A stretch of 32,460 nucleotides of DNA, from contig JAGPIY010000003.1 in assembly GCA_018054715.1 (NCBI GenBank), forward strand, positions 1 through 32,460, in the 5' to 3' direction. The DNA comes from Bacteroidaceae bacterium. Lineage in GTDB: Bacteria; Bacteroidota; Bacteroidia; Bacteroidales; Bacteroidaceae. Below, piece after piece: positions 8,934-15,724 of the stretch. The translations under genes were made by a program, and so were the position numbers. The notes beneath the pieces are model-generated. The model was not told where the DNA came from. It worked only from the letters and a program-made list of their open reading frames with translations, and searched no databases. Every line of letters starts with the position of its first letter. The stretch's first letter is position 1.

Positions 8934-9271
8934 TTATGAGTACAAGCATTAGCTCCAGAAGAAAGAGTTCCTTCTAGATAATCGAGTATTAATTCTTTGG
9001 GACTTTTCGTTATTGCTCCAATTCGCAATTCTATATTTTCTTTTCGAAAAAGTTCTTTAGCTTTTTCGCCCATTCCACCGGCAATAACTAGAGTTACCCC
9101 CTTCTCAGCTACCCAAGCAGGATAAAGCCCCGGTTCATGAGCAGGAGGAATAACTTTCGTTTCTTCTAAAATTTCATGGTCATTTACTTCTGCAATATAA
9201 AAATATTCACAATGTCCAAAATGCAAACATAGCATTTCGTTTTCTACAGGAATAGCAATTCGTTTATTCAT
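8930..9271 (-). CDS. Dinitrogenase iron-molybdenum cofactor-type (NifX/NifB-C) protein
   Basis: A small 113-residue protein of the DiNase fold (PF02579) shared by NifX, NifY, NafY, the NifB C-terminus and the orange protein ORP. The visible signature includes IAIPVENEMLCLHFGHCEYFY, TLVIAGGMGEKAKELFRKE and GAITKSPKELILDYLEG. ORP of Desulfovibrio holds a Mo-Cu-sulfur cluster, but whether this protein binds a metal cluster is unknown. It has cysteines at about residues 14, 22 and 110. It lies 9 bp after a divergent paralogue and overlaps the first MinD-type ATPase by 4 bp. Confidence 0.88.
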   Translation of the reverse strand: MNKRIAIPVENEMLCLHFGHCEYFYIAEVNDHEILEETKVIPPAHEPGLYPAWVAEKGVTLVIAGGMGEKAKELFRKENIELRIGAITKSPKELILDYLEGTLSSGANACTHK

Positions 9272-9280
9272 GTTGCTTAA

Positions 9281-9607
9281 TTATTCATTATTATTTTTTA
9301 AAAGTAAAACGATATCCTCCACTGTAACTGCAATATCCTTTACTGCAATCATTTGAATTTTCAGTTCTACTAACAAAGATTTTATCTTGAATCCGAATTC
9401 CCCTGAAACAATTTTCTCTACCGGAATTGAAGCCACAAACTGAACTGCAGCAGGGCCAGCCCCTTCTTCTACCTCTTTGCTAGAATTCTGAATAAAATCC
9501 ACTTGTTCTGTTTCAGTATCATAAATAGCAAAATAAGAGCATCTACCAAATCTTCTATCGAGTTTACTCTTTAAAGTGTTTCCACTGCTTGTAATAGCTA
9601 CTTTCAT
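9281..9607 (-). CDS. Second NifX/NifB-C-type protein
   Basis: A 108-residue protein of the same DiNase fold as its neighbour. It shows VAITSSGNTLKSKLDRRFGRCSYF at the start, GAGPAAVQFVAS in the middle and IVSGEFGFKIKSLL after that. It keeps the RFGRC motif where the next copy has HFGHC, a difference that might mean different ligands for a metal or cluster. It starts 12 bp after the DUF134 gene, immediately downstream in the operon. No nitrogenase structural gene is in the window, so nitrogen fixation is not implied. Confidence 0.88.
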   Translation of the reverse strand: MKVAITSSGNTLKSKLDRRFGRCSYFAIYDTETEQVDFIQNSSKEVEEGAGPAAVQFVASIPVEKIVSGEFGFKIKSLLVELKIQMIAVKDIAVTVEDIVLLLKNNNE

Positions 9608-9619
9608 AAATTTATAGAT

Positions 9620-10144
9620 TTAAAAATTATTTGTCTTACAACATTTGGCTCTTCGCCTCCGATTCGAACAAAGCCCTCTTCCACACCCAGAGTTGCCAAA
9701 ATGAGTAGAAACACTAGCTTCATTCCCAATTGACTCATCGCAAGTATGAAAATCAACACTACCGCATAAAGGACATTTCTTAGGCGCTTCTTCTTTAGGA
9801 TCGTTAAAAAAACTTTTGCAAGAATCGCACACATACCATTCATTATTAAAACAGACTTTTCCACCTTCAATAATAATGTTTCTTCCCTCTACAAAAGCTT
9901 GCGCTATTTTTTCTCTTGCAGAAATATATATTCGCGTTAATGTAGGACGAGATACATTCATAAAAACAGATGCTTCTACTTGTGTATACTTTTCATAGTC
10001 GCAAAGCCGCAAAGCTTCATATTCTTCATAATATAAAAAAATAGAATCTTTTTTCTTAGCCGCCTGAACCATACCATAAGGTCTAAAACCAGAAGCAATT
10101 GGGGCAATAGCTATTTTCCGTGTAATTTTGGGTCTTCCTGACAT
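9620..10144 (-). CDS. DUF134 helix-turn-helix protein with zinc ribbon, probable operon regulator
   Basis: The 174-residue protein starts with the DUF134 domain (PF02001): RPKITRKIA, then LYYEEYEALRLCDYEKYTQVEAS at 38-60 and the recognition-helix region VSRPTLTRIYISAREKIAQA at 64-83. This resembles sigma region 4-type helix-turn-helix proteins. A zinc-ribbon-like pair follows, C106/C109 and C124/C127. The tail after residue 135 is rich in Cys and Arg (CGRGLCS, then CC near the end) and could sense metal or clusters. As first gene of the nine-gene operon, with a palindrome inside its promoter spacer, it is a good candidate for autoregulation. DNA binding by DUF134 proteins is predicted rather than well tested. 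Confidence 0.85.
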   Translation of the reverse strand: MSGRPKITRKIAIAPIASGFRPYGMVQAAKKKDSIFLYYEEYEALRLCDYEKYTQVEASVFMNVSRPTLTRIYISAREKIAQAFVEGRNIIIEGGKVCFNNEWYVCDSCKSFFNDPKEEAPKKCPLCGSVDFHTCDESIGNEASVSTHFGNSGCGRGLCSNRRRRAKCCKTNNF

Positions 10145-10164
10145 CGTTTTATTTATTTATTCGG

Positions 10165-10197
10165 CAAATATAATGAACATTTGTTCATAATAGACAA
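10165..10197 (-). promoter_or_regulatory. Promoter of the DUF134/MinD/Mrp operon
   Basis: Read on the minus strand, TATATTTG (10165-10172) matches the -7 consensus, and a weaker TTG (10195-10197) lies 22 bp upstream. The predicted transcription start is within about 20 bp of the DUF134 ATG at 10144, giving a short leader. The 16-bp palindrome 10173-10188 directly abuts the -7 box and fills most of the spacer. Confidence 0.6.
10173..10188. promoter_or_regulatory. Palindromic operator, copy 1
   Basis: The sequence is ATGAACATTTGTTCAT, a perfect 7+2+7 inverted repeat. It sits between the -33 and -7 boxes of the DUF134 operon promoter, the classical place for a repressor site. The same motif recurs at the psd promoter and, with one mismatch, at the promoter of the His-rich protein and TonB receptor. 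Confidence 0.7.
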
Positions 10198-10340
10198 GAG
10201 AAGTAAAACATTTAACTTTCTTTATATCGCCCCTAAATGAACTGTATAAAGATATAAATAGAACCCACTAAGCGAATAACTGCATCTCATTATAAAATGC
10301 ATCCATCTTCTTGTCAATCTCTATTTCTCAGAATACAATC

Positions 10341-11042
10341 TCAATTTTCAGAACAACAATCTTTTTTTATATAAGCAATGACTGTCTTATTGCCTTTCAC
10401 TTTCTGCCCGTTTTTTATTACAAGATCCGCTCCAATGGGCAAAAACAAATCAACTCGAGAACCAAATTTAATAAATCCTAAATCCTCACCCTGCACAACA
10501 TTTCTACCAACATTTGCATAACAAACGATTCTTCTAGCAACTGTACCTGCTATTTGTTTTACTAAAACAGATTCGCCTTCTTCCGTTTCAATTACTATTG
10601 TATTATGCTCATTAAATTCAGAAGCCTTTGGATAATGCGCAATAAAATATCGACCAGGATGATATTTGCTATATTTAATCACACCGCTTATTGGATAACG
10701 ATTAACATGAACATTAAGCATCGACATAAAAATAGATACTTTTATACAGTTCTTCTTCAAATACTCATCCTCAAAAGATTCAGCTATCATAACTATTTTA
10801 CCATCCGCTGGAGCATATACAATTTGATTATTAAAAGCAACTATCCGCTCAGGATTTCTGAAAAAGTAAAAGAAAAAAAGGAATGTAACACAGCCTATTA
10901 TGACTAAAAAAAGAAAATATTTATCTTTCACGAAATTTAAGCTCAACAAAAAAAGAATTAAATACAAAACAGACACAACAAATAAAATAATCCTGCCAGC
11001 TGGATGAATAAACAAGCTCATTCTTCTAAAAACTTTTTCCAT
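10341..11042 (-). CDS. psd: Phosphatidylserine decarboxylase proenzyme
   Basis: Makes phosphatidylethanolamine from phosphatidylserine at the inner membrane. The 233-residue protein has two N-terminal membrane segments (about residues 16-35 and 42-60), then FRNPERIV, the start of the catalytic part. IFMSMLNVHVNRYPISG at about 103-119 carries the conserved His residues. FIKFGSRVD near residue 196 contains the Gly-Ser pair where family members self-cleave to form the pyruvoyl group. Size fits the short PSD-A type. In many Bacteroidota a phosphatidylserine synthase gene follows directly; here it does not. Instead psd sits under its own palindrome-bearing promoter, 196 bp upstream of the DUF134 operon on the same strand, so readthrough is possible. 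Confidence 0.92.
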   Translation of the reverse strand: MEKVFRRMSLFIHPAGRIILFVVSVLYLILFLLSLNFVKDKYFLFLVIIGCVTFLFFFYFFRNPERIVAFNNQIVYAPADGKIVMIAESFEDEYLKKNCIKVSIFMSMLNVHVNRYPISGVIKYSKYHPGRYFIAHYPKASEFNEHNTIVIETEEGESVLVKQIAGTVARRIVCYANVGRNVVQGEDLGFIKFGSRVDLFLPIGADLVIKNGQKVKGNKTVIAYIKKDCCSEN

Positions 11043-11119
11043 ATATGATTTTCTAATGGGTTAATAATTAAAACGTATAAATAAATCTCTTCTAAAAAAT
11101 TATATATACTCTTAGCGCA

Positions 11120-11150
11120 CAAAGATAATGAACAAATGTTCATTATCAAA
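11120..11150 (-). promoter_or_regulatory. Promoter of psd
   Basis: On the minus strand TTTG (11147-11150), a 19-bp spacer and TATCTTTG (11120-11127) form a near-perfect Bacteroidales promoter. The spacer is filled by the palindrome. The leader to the psd ATG at 11042 is about 70 nt. Confidence 0.7.
11124..11147. promoter_or_regulatory. Palindromic operator, copy 2 (extended)
   Basis: A perfect 24-bp palindrome: half-sites GATAATGAACA (11124-11134) and TGTTCATTATC (11137-11147) around AA. Its 16-bp core 11128-11143 matches copy 1 exactly except the two central bases, and abuts the -7 box in the same register as copy 1. Confidence 0.75.
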
Positions 11151-11450
11151 ACATTTAATCTTTTTTTAACGAAGGATGGGAAATCAGAATAAAAGCACAA
11201 AGAAGAGAAAAACTTTCATTTTATATTTTCAAGCATGTAATGAGCGACACTTAGGCCTATTTTGCCCAAAAAGAGACTCAATTCATTTGCCAATAATTGC
11301 CTCAAGAGAATCATTAATGGATGCCAGAAATGTATCCACATTTGTCCTGCCGGTGCATTCCAGCAAAATAACAAAAGAATGAAGATTAGTCTACTAGCCT
11401 TTTCCCGAAAATGGCATCGTTTTTATCAATACAAGGATAGATAAAAACTG

Positions 11451-11482
11451 TTTGATTTGTATTTTCTTTATTCGTATTTTTG
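11451..11482 (+). promoter_or_regulatory. Promoter of the peroxiredoxin gene
   Basis: TTTG (11451-11454), a 20-bp spacer and TATTTTTG (11475-11482) fit the Bacteroidales consensus well. The leader would be about 50 nt. No copy of the palindrome is present here. Confidence 0.7.
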
Positions 11483-11537
11483 TAAAAAGAAAATTCTCAA
11501 AAGAAAAGAGTCATTAATAAATTAAAAAGAAAAGAAT

Positions 11538-12251
11538 ATGGAAACGAACGAAGTAAACGTAATGCCACGCATCGGCGAGCCAGCTCCCGAGTTCAAAGCG
11601 GTAACAACACAAGGTCCTATCAATTTTCCTTCTGACTATAAAGACAAATGGAAAATCCTGTTCTCCCATCCTGCTGATTTTACACCCGTATGCACATCGG
11701 AATTTATGACTTTCGGTAAAATGGCACAGGAATTTGAAGATTTAAATTGCCAATTGGTTGGTATCTCTATCGATGGAATTCACAGCCACATTGCTTGGTT
11801 ACGAACTATTAAAGAGAAGATTGAATTTAAAGGGATGAAAAATATTGAGGTTAAATTTCCTCTTATTGAAGATATCTCGATGAATGTAGCAAAACTCTAC
11901 GGAATGATTCAACCAGGTGAAAGTACAACATCTGCTGTACGTGCTGTATTCTTTATTGATCCAAAAGATAAAATTCGCACTATTATGTACTACCCTTTAT
12001 CATTAGGACGCAATTTCGATGAGATAAAAAGAGTATTAATCGGTTTGCAAACTGTCGATAATTTTGGTGTAGCACTACCTGCTGATTGGCGCCCGGGTGA
12101 TGAGGTTATTATTCCACCTGCAGGTTCTTGCGGTGTAGCCAAAGATCGTGTTGACGGAGTAGAAAAAGACCTTCATTGTTATGATTGGTTTTTCTGTACA
12201 AAGAAAATATCAAAAGAAGAGGTAGAAAGTAAATTAGGGAAACATCTTTAA
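11538..12251 (+). CDS. Peroxiredoxin, Prx6-like (AhpC/TSA family)
   Basis: Thiol peroxidase that reduces hydrogen peroxide and organic hydroperoxides in the cytoplasm. The 237-residue length and long C-terminal domain place it with the Prx6/archaeal type rather than classical AhpC. The active-site segment HPADFTPVCTSEF places the peroxidatic cysteine at residue 52. Three further cysteines lie near the C-terminus (GSCGVAKD, then HCYDWFFCTKK), like the extra cysteines of archaeal members that form disulfides with the active site. The gene has its own promoter and a hairpin after the stop, and it diverges from psd. In an anaerobe it probably serves oxygen tolerance. Confidence 0.93.
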   Translation: METNEVNVMPRIGEPAPEFKAVTTQGPINFPSDYKDKWKILFSHPADFTPVCTSEFMTFGKMAQEFEDLNCQLVGISIDGIHSHIAWLRTIKEKIEFKGMKNIEVKFPLIEDISMNVAKLYGMIQPGESTTSAVRAVFFIDPKDKIRTIMYYPLSLGRNFDEIKRVLIGLQTVDNFGVALPADWRPGDEVIIPPAGSCGVAKDRVDGVEKDLHCYDWFFCTKKISKEEVESKLGKHL

Positions 12252-12257
12252 ATGATT

Positions 12258-12294
12258 AATTCGGCCACTATAATTTGCGTATAGTGGCCGAATT
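12258..12294. terminator. Bidirectional hairpin between peroxiredoxin and the TonB receptor
   Basis: A 14-bp perfect stem (AATTCGGCCACTAT with its complement at 12281-12294) closes a 9-nt loop. The T-tract after it is short and interrupted, so termination efficiency is uncertain. It lies exactly between the two convergent genes. Confidence 0.7.
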
Positions 12295-12327
12295 ATTAAA
12301 TGCTACTGCGAGCTTCTCTACCTAATA

Positions 12328-14553
12328 TTAGTTGCCAAATGGTATGCTAAGAGCAAAGCTTATATTTCGCCCCGAATTATAGATACCTATTGACTTCAAA
12401 GTGGAAAGGTGATCATAATATTTCACATCGAAAAGATTGCTTGCTATAAACGATAAATTTATATCTCGGTAAAATGATTTAATTTTCAAATCAATTCCTG
12501 CATCACAAAGTGTATAACCATCAGTTTCTGTTTCATACAAAGAAGGATGAGTCTGTTTAAACGTTTTCGAAATACCGAACCAAACTGAAGGCTTTTTTAT
12601 GAAGCCAAGTTTTTCTTTTCCTGCAAAAATTTTCAATCGCACTTTTTGAGCAGGAATAAAAGGCAGATAATCTCCTCCTTTTTCTTTTCCAATAACGATA
12701 GAATAATTTCCTTTCACAGACAAGCAAGGCAAATAAACAGAGCGATATTCAAATGCAGTTTCTCCACCATATAATCGGGCATCAGTTTGTGAAAATTGAT
12801 AAATAGAAACTCCATCATTGGTTTGTTCGTTTGTAGGAGAAATGAAAATATAGTCATTAACATGATTATAGAAACCTGCCAAATCGAAAGAAAAATTCTT
12901 TATATGATAATGTAGACTTAAATCGGCTTCATATGCTTTTTCGGGGTTTAAATTACTATTACCAATTTCGTAGCGGCTACCATGAAGCCCATTCGAGGTT
13001 AGTTCCGATAAATTAGGCACACGGTAAGCTTTTGCAAAATTTGATCGTATAAAAAGTTGTTCGCTAAGATTATAAGTAAATCCAGCAGATCCATTGAAGC
13101 TATGAAAATCCTTTTTTAAAGGAGCACGATAACTGGAAGCATCTTTGTCACCCATACTTTTCGTTTTTGTGCTATATCCATCATATCTAAGCCCCCCTTG
13201 CACTTTTAATCGAGAGAAAAAGTTGTGTTGTGCAAGTAGCAAAGCTCCTAGTGAATTAACATCAGCATTAGGTAAAAACTCTGAAATCCGATGATGCTGA
13301 TTTCTATTTGTCTGGTTCATTCCTTGTAAAGCTAATGTGTACTCAGAGTTCTTTGTAGAAGGGAAATAGAGTTTAGATTCGTAAGTTAGCGTATTTAATC
13401 TCATTTGAACTGTTGGGTCTTCGAGCACTGTTTTTAGTTTTCGAAATGCACTTTGCAGAGCTATATTATTTTCCCACCTAAATGATCCTAGTAGCAGAAT
13501 ATTTTTTGAGGAAATCAAGTAATGATCCAAGTCCTGATACCATATTTTGTTTTTACGCCCTCTTTCCGTAATTAACGATTGCACAGCGGGAACACACATA
13601 CCTAATTTTTGCCCAAAATAATCGTAATTCAACTTGAAACTTCCTATTTTTGCTGTATATCCAATATTTGCATTTAAAGATAGTTCGTTAAATCTACTGT
13701 TTTTAGCTATATCGCCTCCTCCTTGCTTATAGTCCGCATTATTTTTTTTTGAGAATGCAATTCCTCCAAAAAAATGCTTTGATGCGCCTTTTACTTTAAA
13801 TGAATTATTGATCCCAAGCGTATTCGAATGCAATTGAAGTCCATACTCTCCTTCTATCTTGTCAACAGGCGCCGGACTTTCTTTCACAAAGTTTAGAACT
13901 CCACCAATTGCATCAGAGCCATATAACATTGAAGCCGGCCCTTTCACTATTTCTACTTTATCAAGATTAACATCATCAACTCCCAATGGGTGATTCTCAC
14001 TAAACTGGTAATTCTCTATACGAACCCCATCGTTTAAAACAAGAATGTCATTCATTGAAAGTCCCCGAATTACCGGCTTTGAAATACCCGATCCTTTAGA
14101 AATCATATCTACTCCTGGTACAGAAGTAATTGACTCCATTAAATTAGGTGTTCCAACTAGCGATAAATCACTCTTTTTTATCGCATCAATTTTTATTGCA
14201 TTTTCATGTTGTGAGGAACTTGTTCCTCCAGTTACAACAATTTCTTCAATTTGTATAAAAGCGGGTTTTAAAGAAATCAGCAATTCAGTTTCTTTTTTAG
14301 AATCGAGTATTTGAATACTTTTTTCATACCCTGAACGGGAAAATACCAATCGAGTTTTTTCATGAGAAATATTCGTAAAAATGAATATTCCTTCAGCATC
14401 GGTACTTACTGTTCTATTTAGGTCGGGAGCATATACATTTACTCCGACAAGTGGTTTTTTATCTTCATTGTCAATAACTTTTCCCTTTAAAATTTGTGCA
14501 TTTAGCTTTATAGAGAATACTGTTATAAGGATAAATAAAATATATTTTTTCAT
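12328..14553 (-). CDS. TonB-dependent outer-membrane receptor, probably metal or metal-chelate uptake
   Basis: A 741-residue receptor. It has a signal peptide (about 1-19, ending LNAQ) and an N-terminal carboxypeptidase-regulatory-like domain (about 22-98: LKGKVIDNEDKKPLVGVNVY). A TonB box-like EEIVVTGG and the plug domain (IRGLSMNDILVLNDGVRIE, VEIVKGPASMLYGSDAIGG) follow, and then a 22-strand barrel to the C-terminus. It lacks a SusD partner, so glycan uptake is unlikely. The plug carries SENHPLGVDD, and HPL segments at this place occur in zinc- and heme-type receptors. Together with the upstream His/Cys-rich protein this suggests metal import, but the ligand cannot be named. The gap to the upstream gene is 136 bp and contains a hairpin, and both likely share the operator-bearing promoter at 15098-15128. 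Confidence 0.87.
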   Translation of the reverse strand: MKKYILFILITVFSIKLNAQILKGKVIDNEDKKPLVGVNVYAPDLNRTVSTDAEGIFIFTNISHEKTRLVFSRSGYEKSIQILDSKKETELLISLKPAFIQIEEIVVTGGTSSSQHENAIKIDAIKKSDLSLVGTPNLMESITSVPGVDMISKGSGISKPVIRGLSMNDILVLNDGVRIENYQFSENHPLGVDDVNLDKVEIVKGPASMLYGSDAIGGVLNFVKESPAPVDKIEGEYGLQLHSNTLGINNSFKVKGASKHFFGGIAFSKKNNADYKQGGGDIAKNSRFNELSLNANIGYTAKIGSFKLNYDYFGQKLGMCVPAVQSLITERGRKNKIWYQDLDHYLISSKNILLLGSFRWENNIALQSAFRKLKTVLEDPTVQMRLNTLTYESKLYFPSTKNSEYTLALQGMNQTNRNQHHRISEFLPNADVNSLGALLLAQHNFFSRLKVQGGLRYDGYSTKTKSMGDKDASSYRAPLKKDFHSFNGSAGFTYNLSEQLFIRSNFAKAYRVPNLSELTSNGLHGSRYEIGNSNLNPEKAYEADLSLHYHIKNFSFDLAGFYNHVNDYIFISPTNEQTNDGVSIYQFSQTDARLYGGETAFEYRSVYLPCLSVKGNYSIVIGKEKGGDYLPFIPAQKVRLKIFAGKEKLGFIKKPSVWFGISKTFKQTHPSLYETETDGYTLCDAGIDLKIKSFYRDINLSFIASNLFDVKYYDHLSTLKSIGIYNSGRNISFALSIPFGN

Positions 14554-14614
14554 ATTTTTCTTTGTTTTTGTTCTTAAATATTGATAGCAAGAAAGTAACA
14601 GAAACCAAAAACAG

Positions 14615-14650
14615 TCAGGACGATTTTCTTTTGTCTTAAAATCGTCTTGA
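14615..14650. other. Hairpin between the His-rich protein gene and the TonB receptor gene
   Basis: TCAGGACGATTTT (14615-14627) pairs with AAAATCGTCTTGA (14638-14650) with one G-T pair. On the minus strand the hairpin lies in the leader of the TonB gene and could reduce readthrough or stabilise the receptor mRNA. It is too short and simple for a known riboswitch. Confidence 0.45.
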
Positions 14651-14689
14651 TTATTTTATTCTTTCTGCCGAATCTGCATGTATATAAAA

Positions 14690-15004
14690 CTAAAAAAACA
14701 AAGGAGGTGCCCGAAGACCGTACGAATAATGTGGAGTTTGATAAAACGCCAAAATTTTCAGAACGAGATAATTATACTCCTCTAAGTGTAAGAATGAGAA
14801 AGTAATATACTCTACTTCTGAAAAAGGAAATAAAACAAAATGGCAAATAAAACAATCATCCTCAATATCATTTTTGTGATCATGATGTTGAATTGTCTTT
14901 GCTTCATGCGAATGAAATGCTTTAACCACATAAACAGGCATGAGTGTTAAAAGGAACACCCATGCGTATAAAACTCTTTTATATGATTCTTTCTGCAATT
15001 TCAA
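14690..15004 (-). CDS. Small secreted His/Cys-rich protein, DUF2946-like, paired with the TonB receptor
   Basis: The 104-residue protein begins with a signal peptide or membrane anchor (about 10-28, VLYAWVFLLTLMPVYVV). A metal-binding-like stretch follows: FHSHEAKTIQHHDHKND with six His, then DDCFICHF with a CxxC. The C-terminus ends in LRAPPLFF, and a terminal RAPP motif is typical of the small DUF2946-like proteins often found beside metal-related TonB receptors. A role as periplasmic metal chaperone, sensor or buffer is inferred. It is the first gene after the third operator-bearing promoter, with a leader of about 85 nt. Confidence 0.65.
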   Translation of the reverse strand: MKLQKESYKRVLYAWVFLLTLMPVYVVKAFHSHEAKTIQHHDHKNDIEDDCFICHFVLFPFSEVEYITFSFLHLEEYNYLVLKILAFYQTPHYSYGLRAPPLFF

Positions 15005-15097
15005 CTTATCGTATGTTCACTTTGTAAAAGAAGTCAGCATTATTTAAAAGAGAAACTAATTTGCGATGAATTCCTTTCCCTCTTGTTTGTTATTTTG

Positions 15098-15128
15098 CAA
15101 AGTAATGAACAAAAGTTCATAATAGCAA
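15098..15128 (-). promoter_or_regulatory. Promoter of the His-rich protein/TonB receptor unit
   Basis: On the minus strand TTTG (15125-15128) is followed by about 20 bp and TTACTTTG (15098-15105), a -7 box with one mismatch to TAnnTTTG. The spacer is occupied by the third palindrome, as in the psd and DUF134 promoters. Confidence 0.55.
15105..15120. promoter_or_regulatory. Palindromic operator, copy 3
   Basis: ATGAACAAAAGTTCAT: the 6-bp arms ATGAAC/GTTCAT are intact and one position of the 7-bp arm is changed (A for T) relative to copies 1 and 2. It abuts the -7 box like the other two, shifted by one base. Confidence 0.65.
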
Positions 15129-15444
15129 ATTCTTTTGATGTTATTTTTATTAAGGCTCTCGTTTTTTGCATCTATTTACATTCATCAATATAAATATCTT
15201 ACTTATCGATTCTTCCTTTTGAGACAACTATAGCTCTCAGTCATTCTATAAATCTTCTGTTCAAATCGTGATCTTAAGCTTACAAATGAACTACTTTACA
15301 TCAACTCTAAAATAATTTTATTGATATATTACAAAAAAGAGCTCTATTCTATTTAAAACAAGATTTCTGGAAAAGATCTTTCAATCTTTCAGAATCACCG
15401 TAAATAGCTGATATACAATTGATTTAACCTGAATAGTTTGAAAA

Positions 15445-15657
15445 AATCTTTCAGGTATCTTTCAGCCGAAATTTTTCACCCCTTCATCACCGCACTACTT
15501 GCAAACAAACCACGCGATAACGGTTTCCTTGCTCTGCATAAATTCGCTCCACGGCGAGTTTCATCAAGGTACGGCTCAACGATTTACTTCTACACAAAGG
15601 AAACGACGGCTACCGGTAGGGTCGGTCAAGAAGTCGCGACGGATGAATGCCAGTTGG
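15445..15657 (-). pseudogene. Remnant of a VapE/VirE-type primase-helicase gene
   Basis: On the minus strand, about 15590-15657 reads RQLAFIRRDFLTDPTGSRRF and then LCVEVNR before a stop. This is the sensor/arginine-finger region of the P4-like VapE helicases common in Bacteroidales mobile elements, where the family has LTDPSGSRRFICVEV. After the stop, a shifted frame continues as LMKLAVERIYAEQGNRYRV, which fits the next part of the family weakly. Both ends and the reading frame are lost, so this is a non-functional fragment. Confidence 0.5.
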
Positions 15658-15670
15658 CGAAATCATATTC

Positions 15671-15724
15671 GCCAGCTGCTGAATTCATTTTTACCAGCTG
15701 GTAAAAATGAATTCAGCAGCTGGC
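15671..15724. repeat. Perfect 54-bp palindrome
   Basis: Bases 15671-15697 are the exact reverse complement of 15698-15724, with no spacer at the centre (CCAG|CTGG). Each arm contains CAGCTG and GAATTC. A second imperfect hairpin (CAGTTGGCGAA with TTCGCCAGCTG, about 15650-15678) overlaps its left end. Confidence 0.95.

Larger units (their letters stand above)
11043..11537. other. Intergenic region between psd and peroxiredoxin, with unclear small ORFs
   Basis: This 495-bp divergent region holds the psd promoter and palindrome at its left and the peroxiredoxin promoter at its right. Between them, plus-strand frames are open at 11176-11382 and 11244-11444 but match nothing I recognise. The second contains CQKCIHICPAGAF, which resembles part of a [4Fe-4S] motif with one cysteine missing; it lacks a convincing start. 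A decayed gene fragment is possible, as is chance. Confidence 0.4.

Noticed and set aside
8930-9607. Nitrogen fixation, suggested by NifX/NifB-C-type proteins
   Set aside because: No nifHDK, nifE/N or full nifB is present, and the small DiNase-fold proteins are widespread in anaerobes that do not fix nitrogen. The neighbours fit an ORP-like operon better.
9604-9870. Overlapping 88-codon minus-strand frame within the DUF134 gene
   Set aside because: It is in another frame of a well-supported DUF134 gene, and its hydrophobic sequence comes from the same cysteine- and arginine-coding DNA.
14554-14689. Cobalamin or other riboswitch ahead of the TonB receptor
   Set aside because: The 136-bp gap holds only one simple hairpin and no conserved riboswitch core that I can see.
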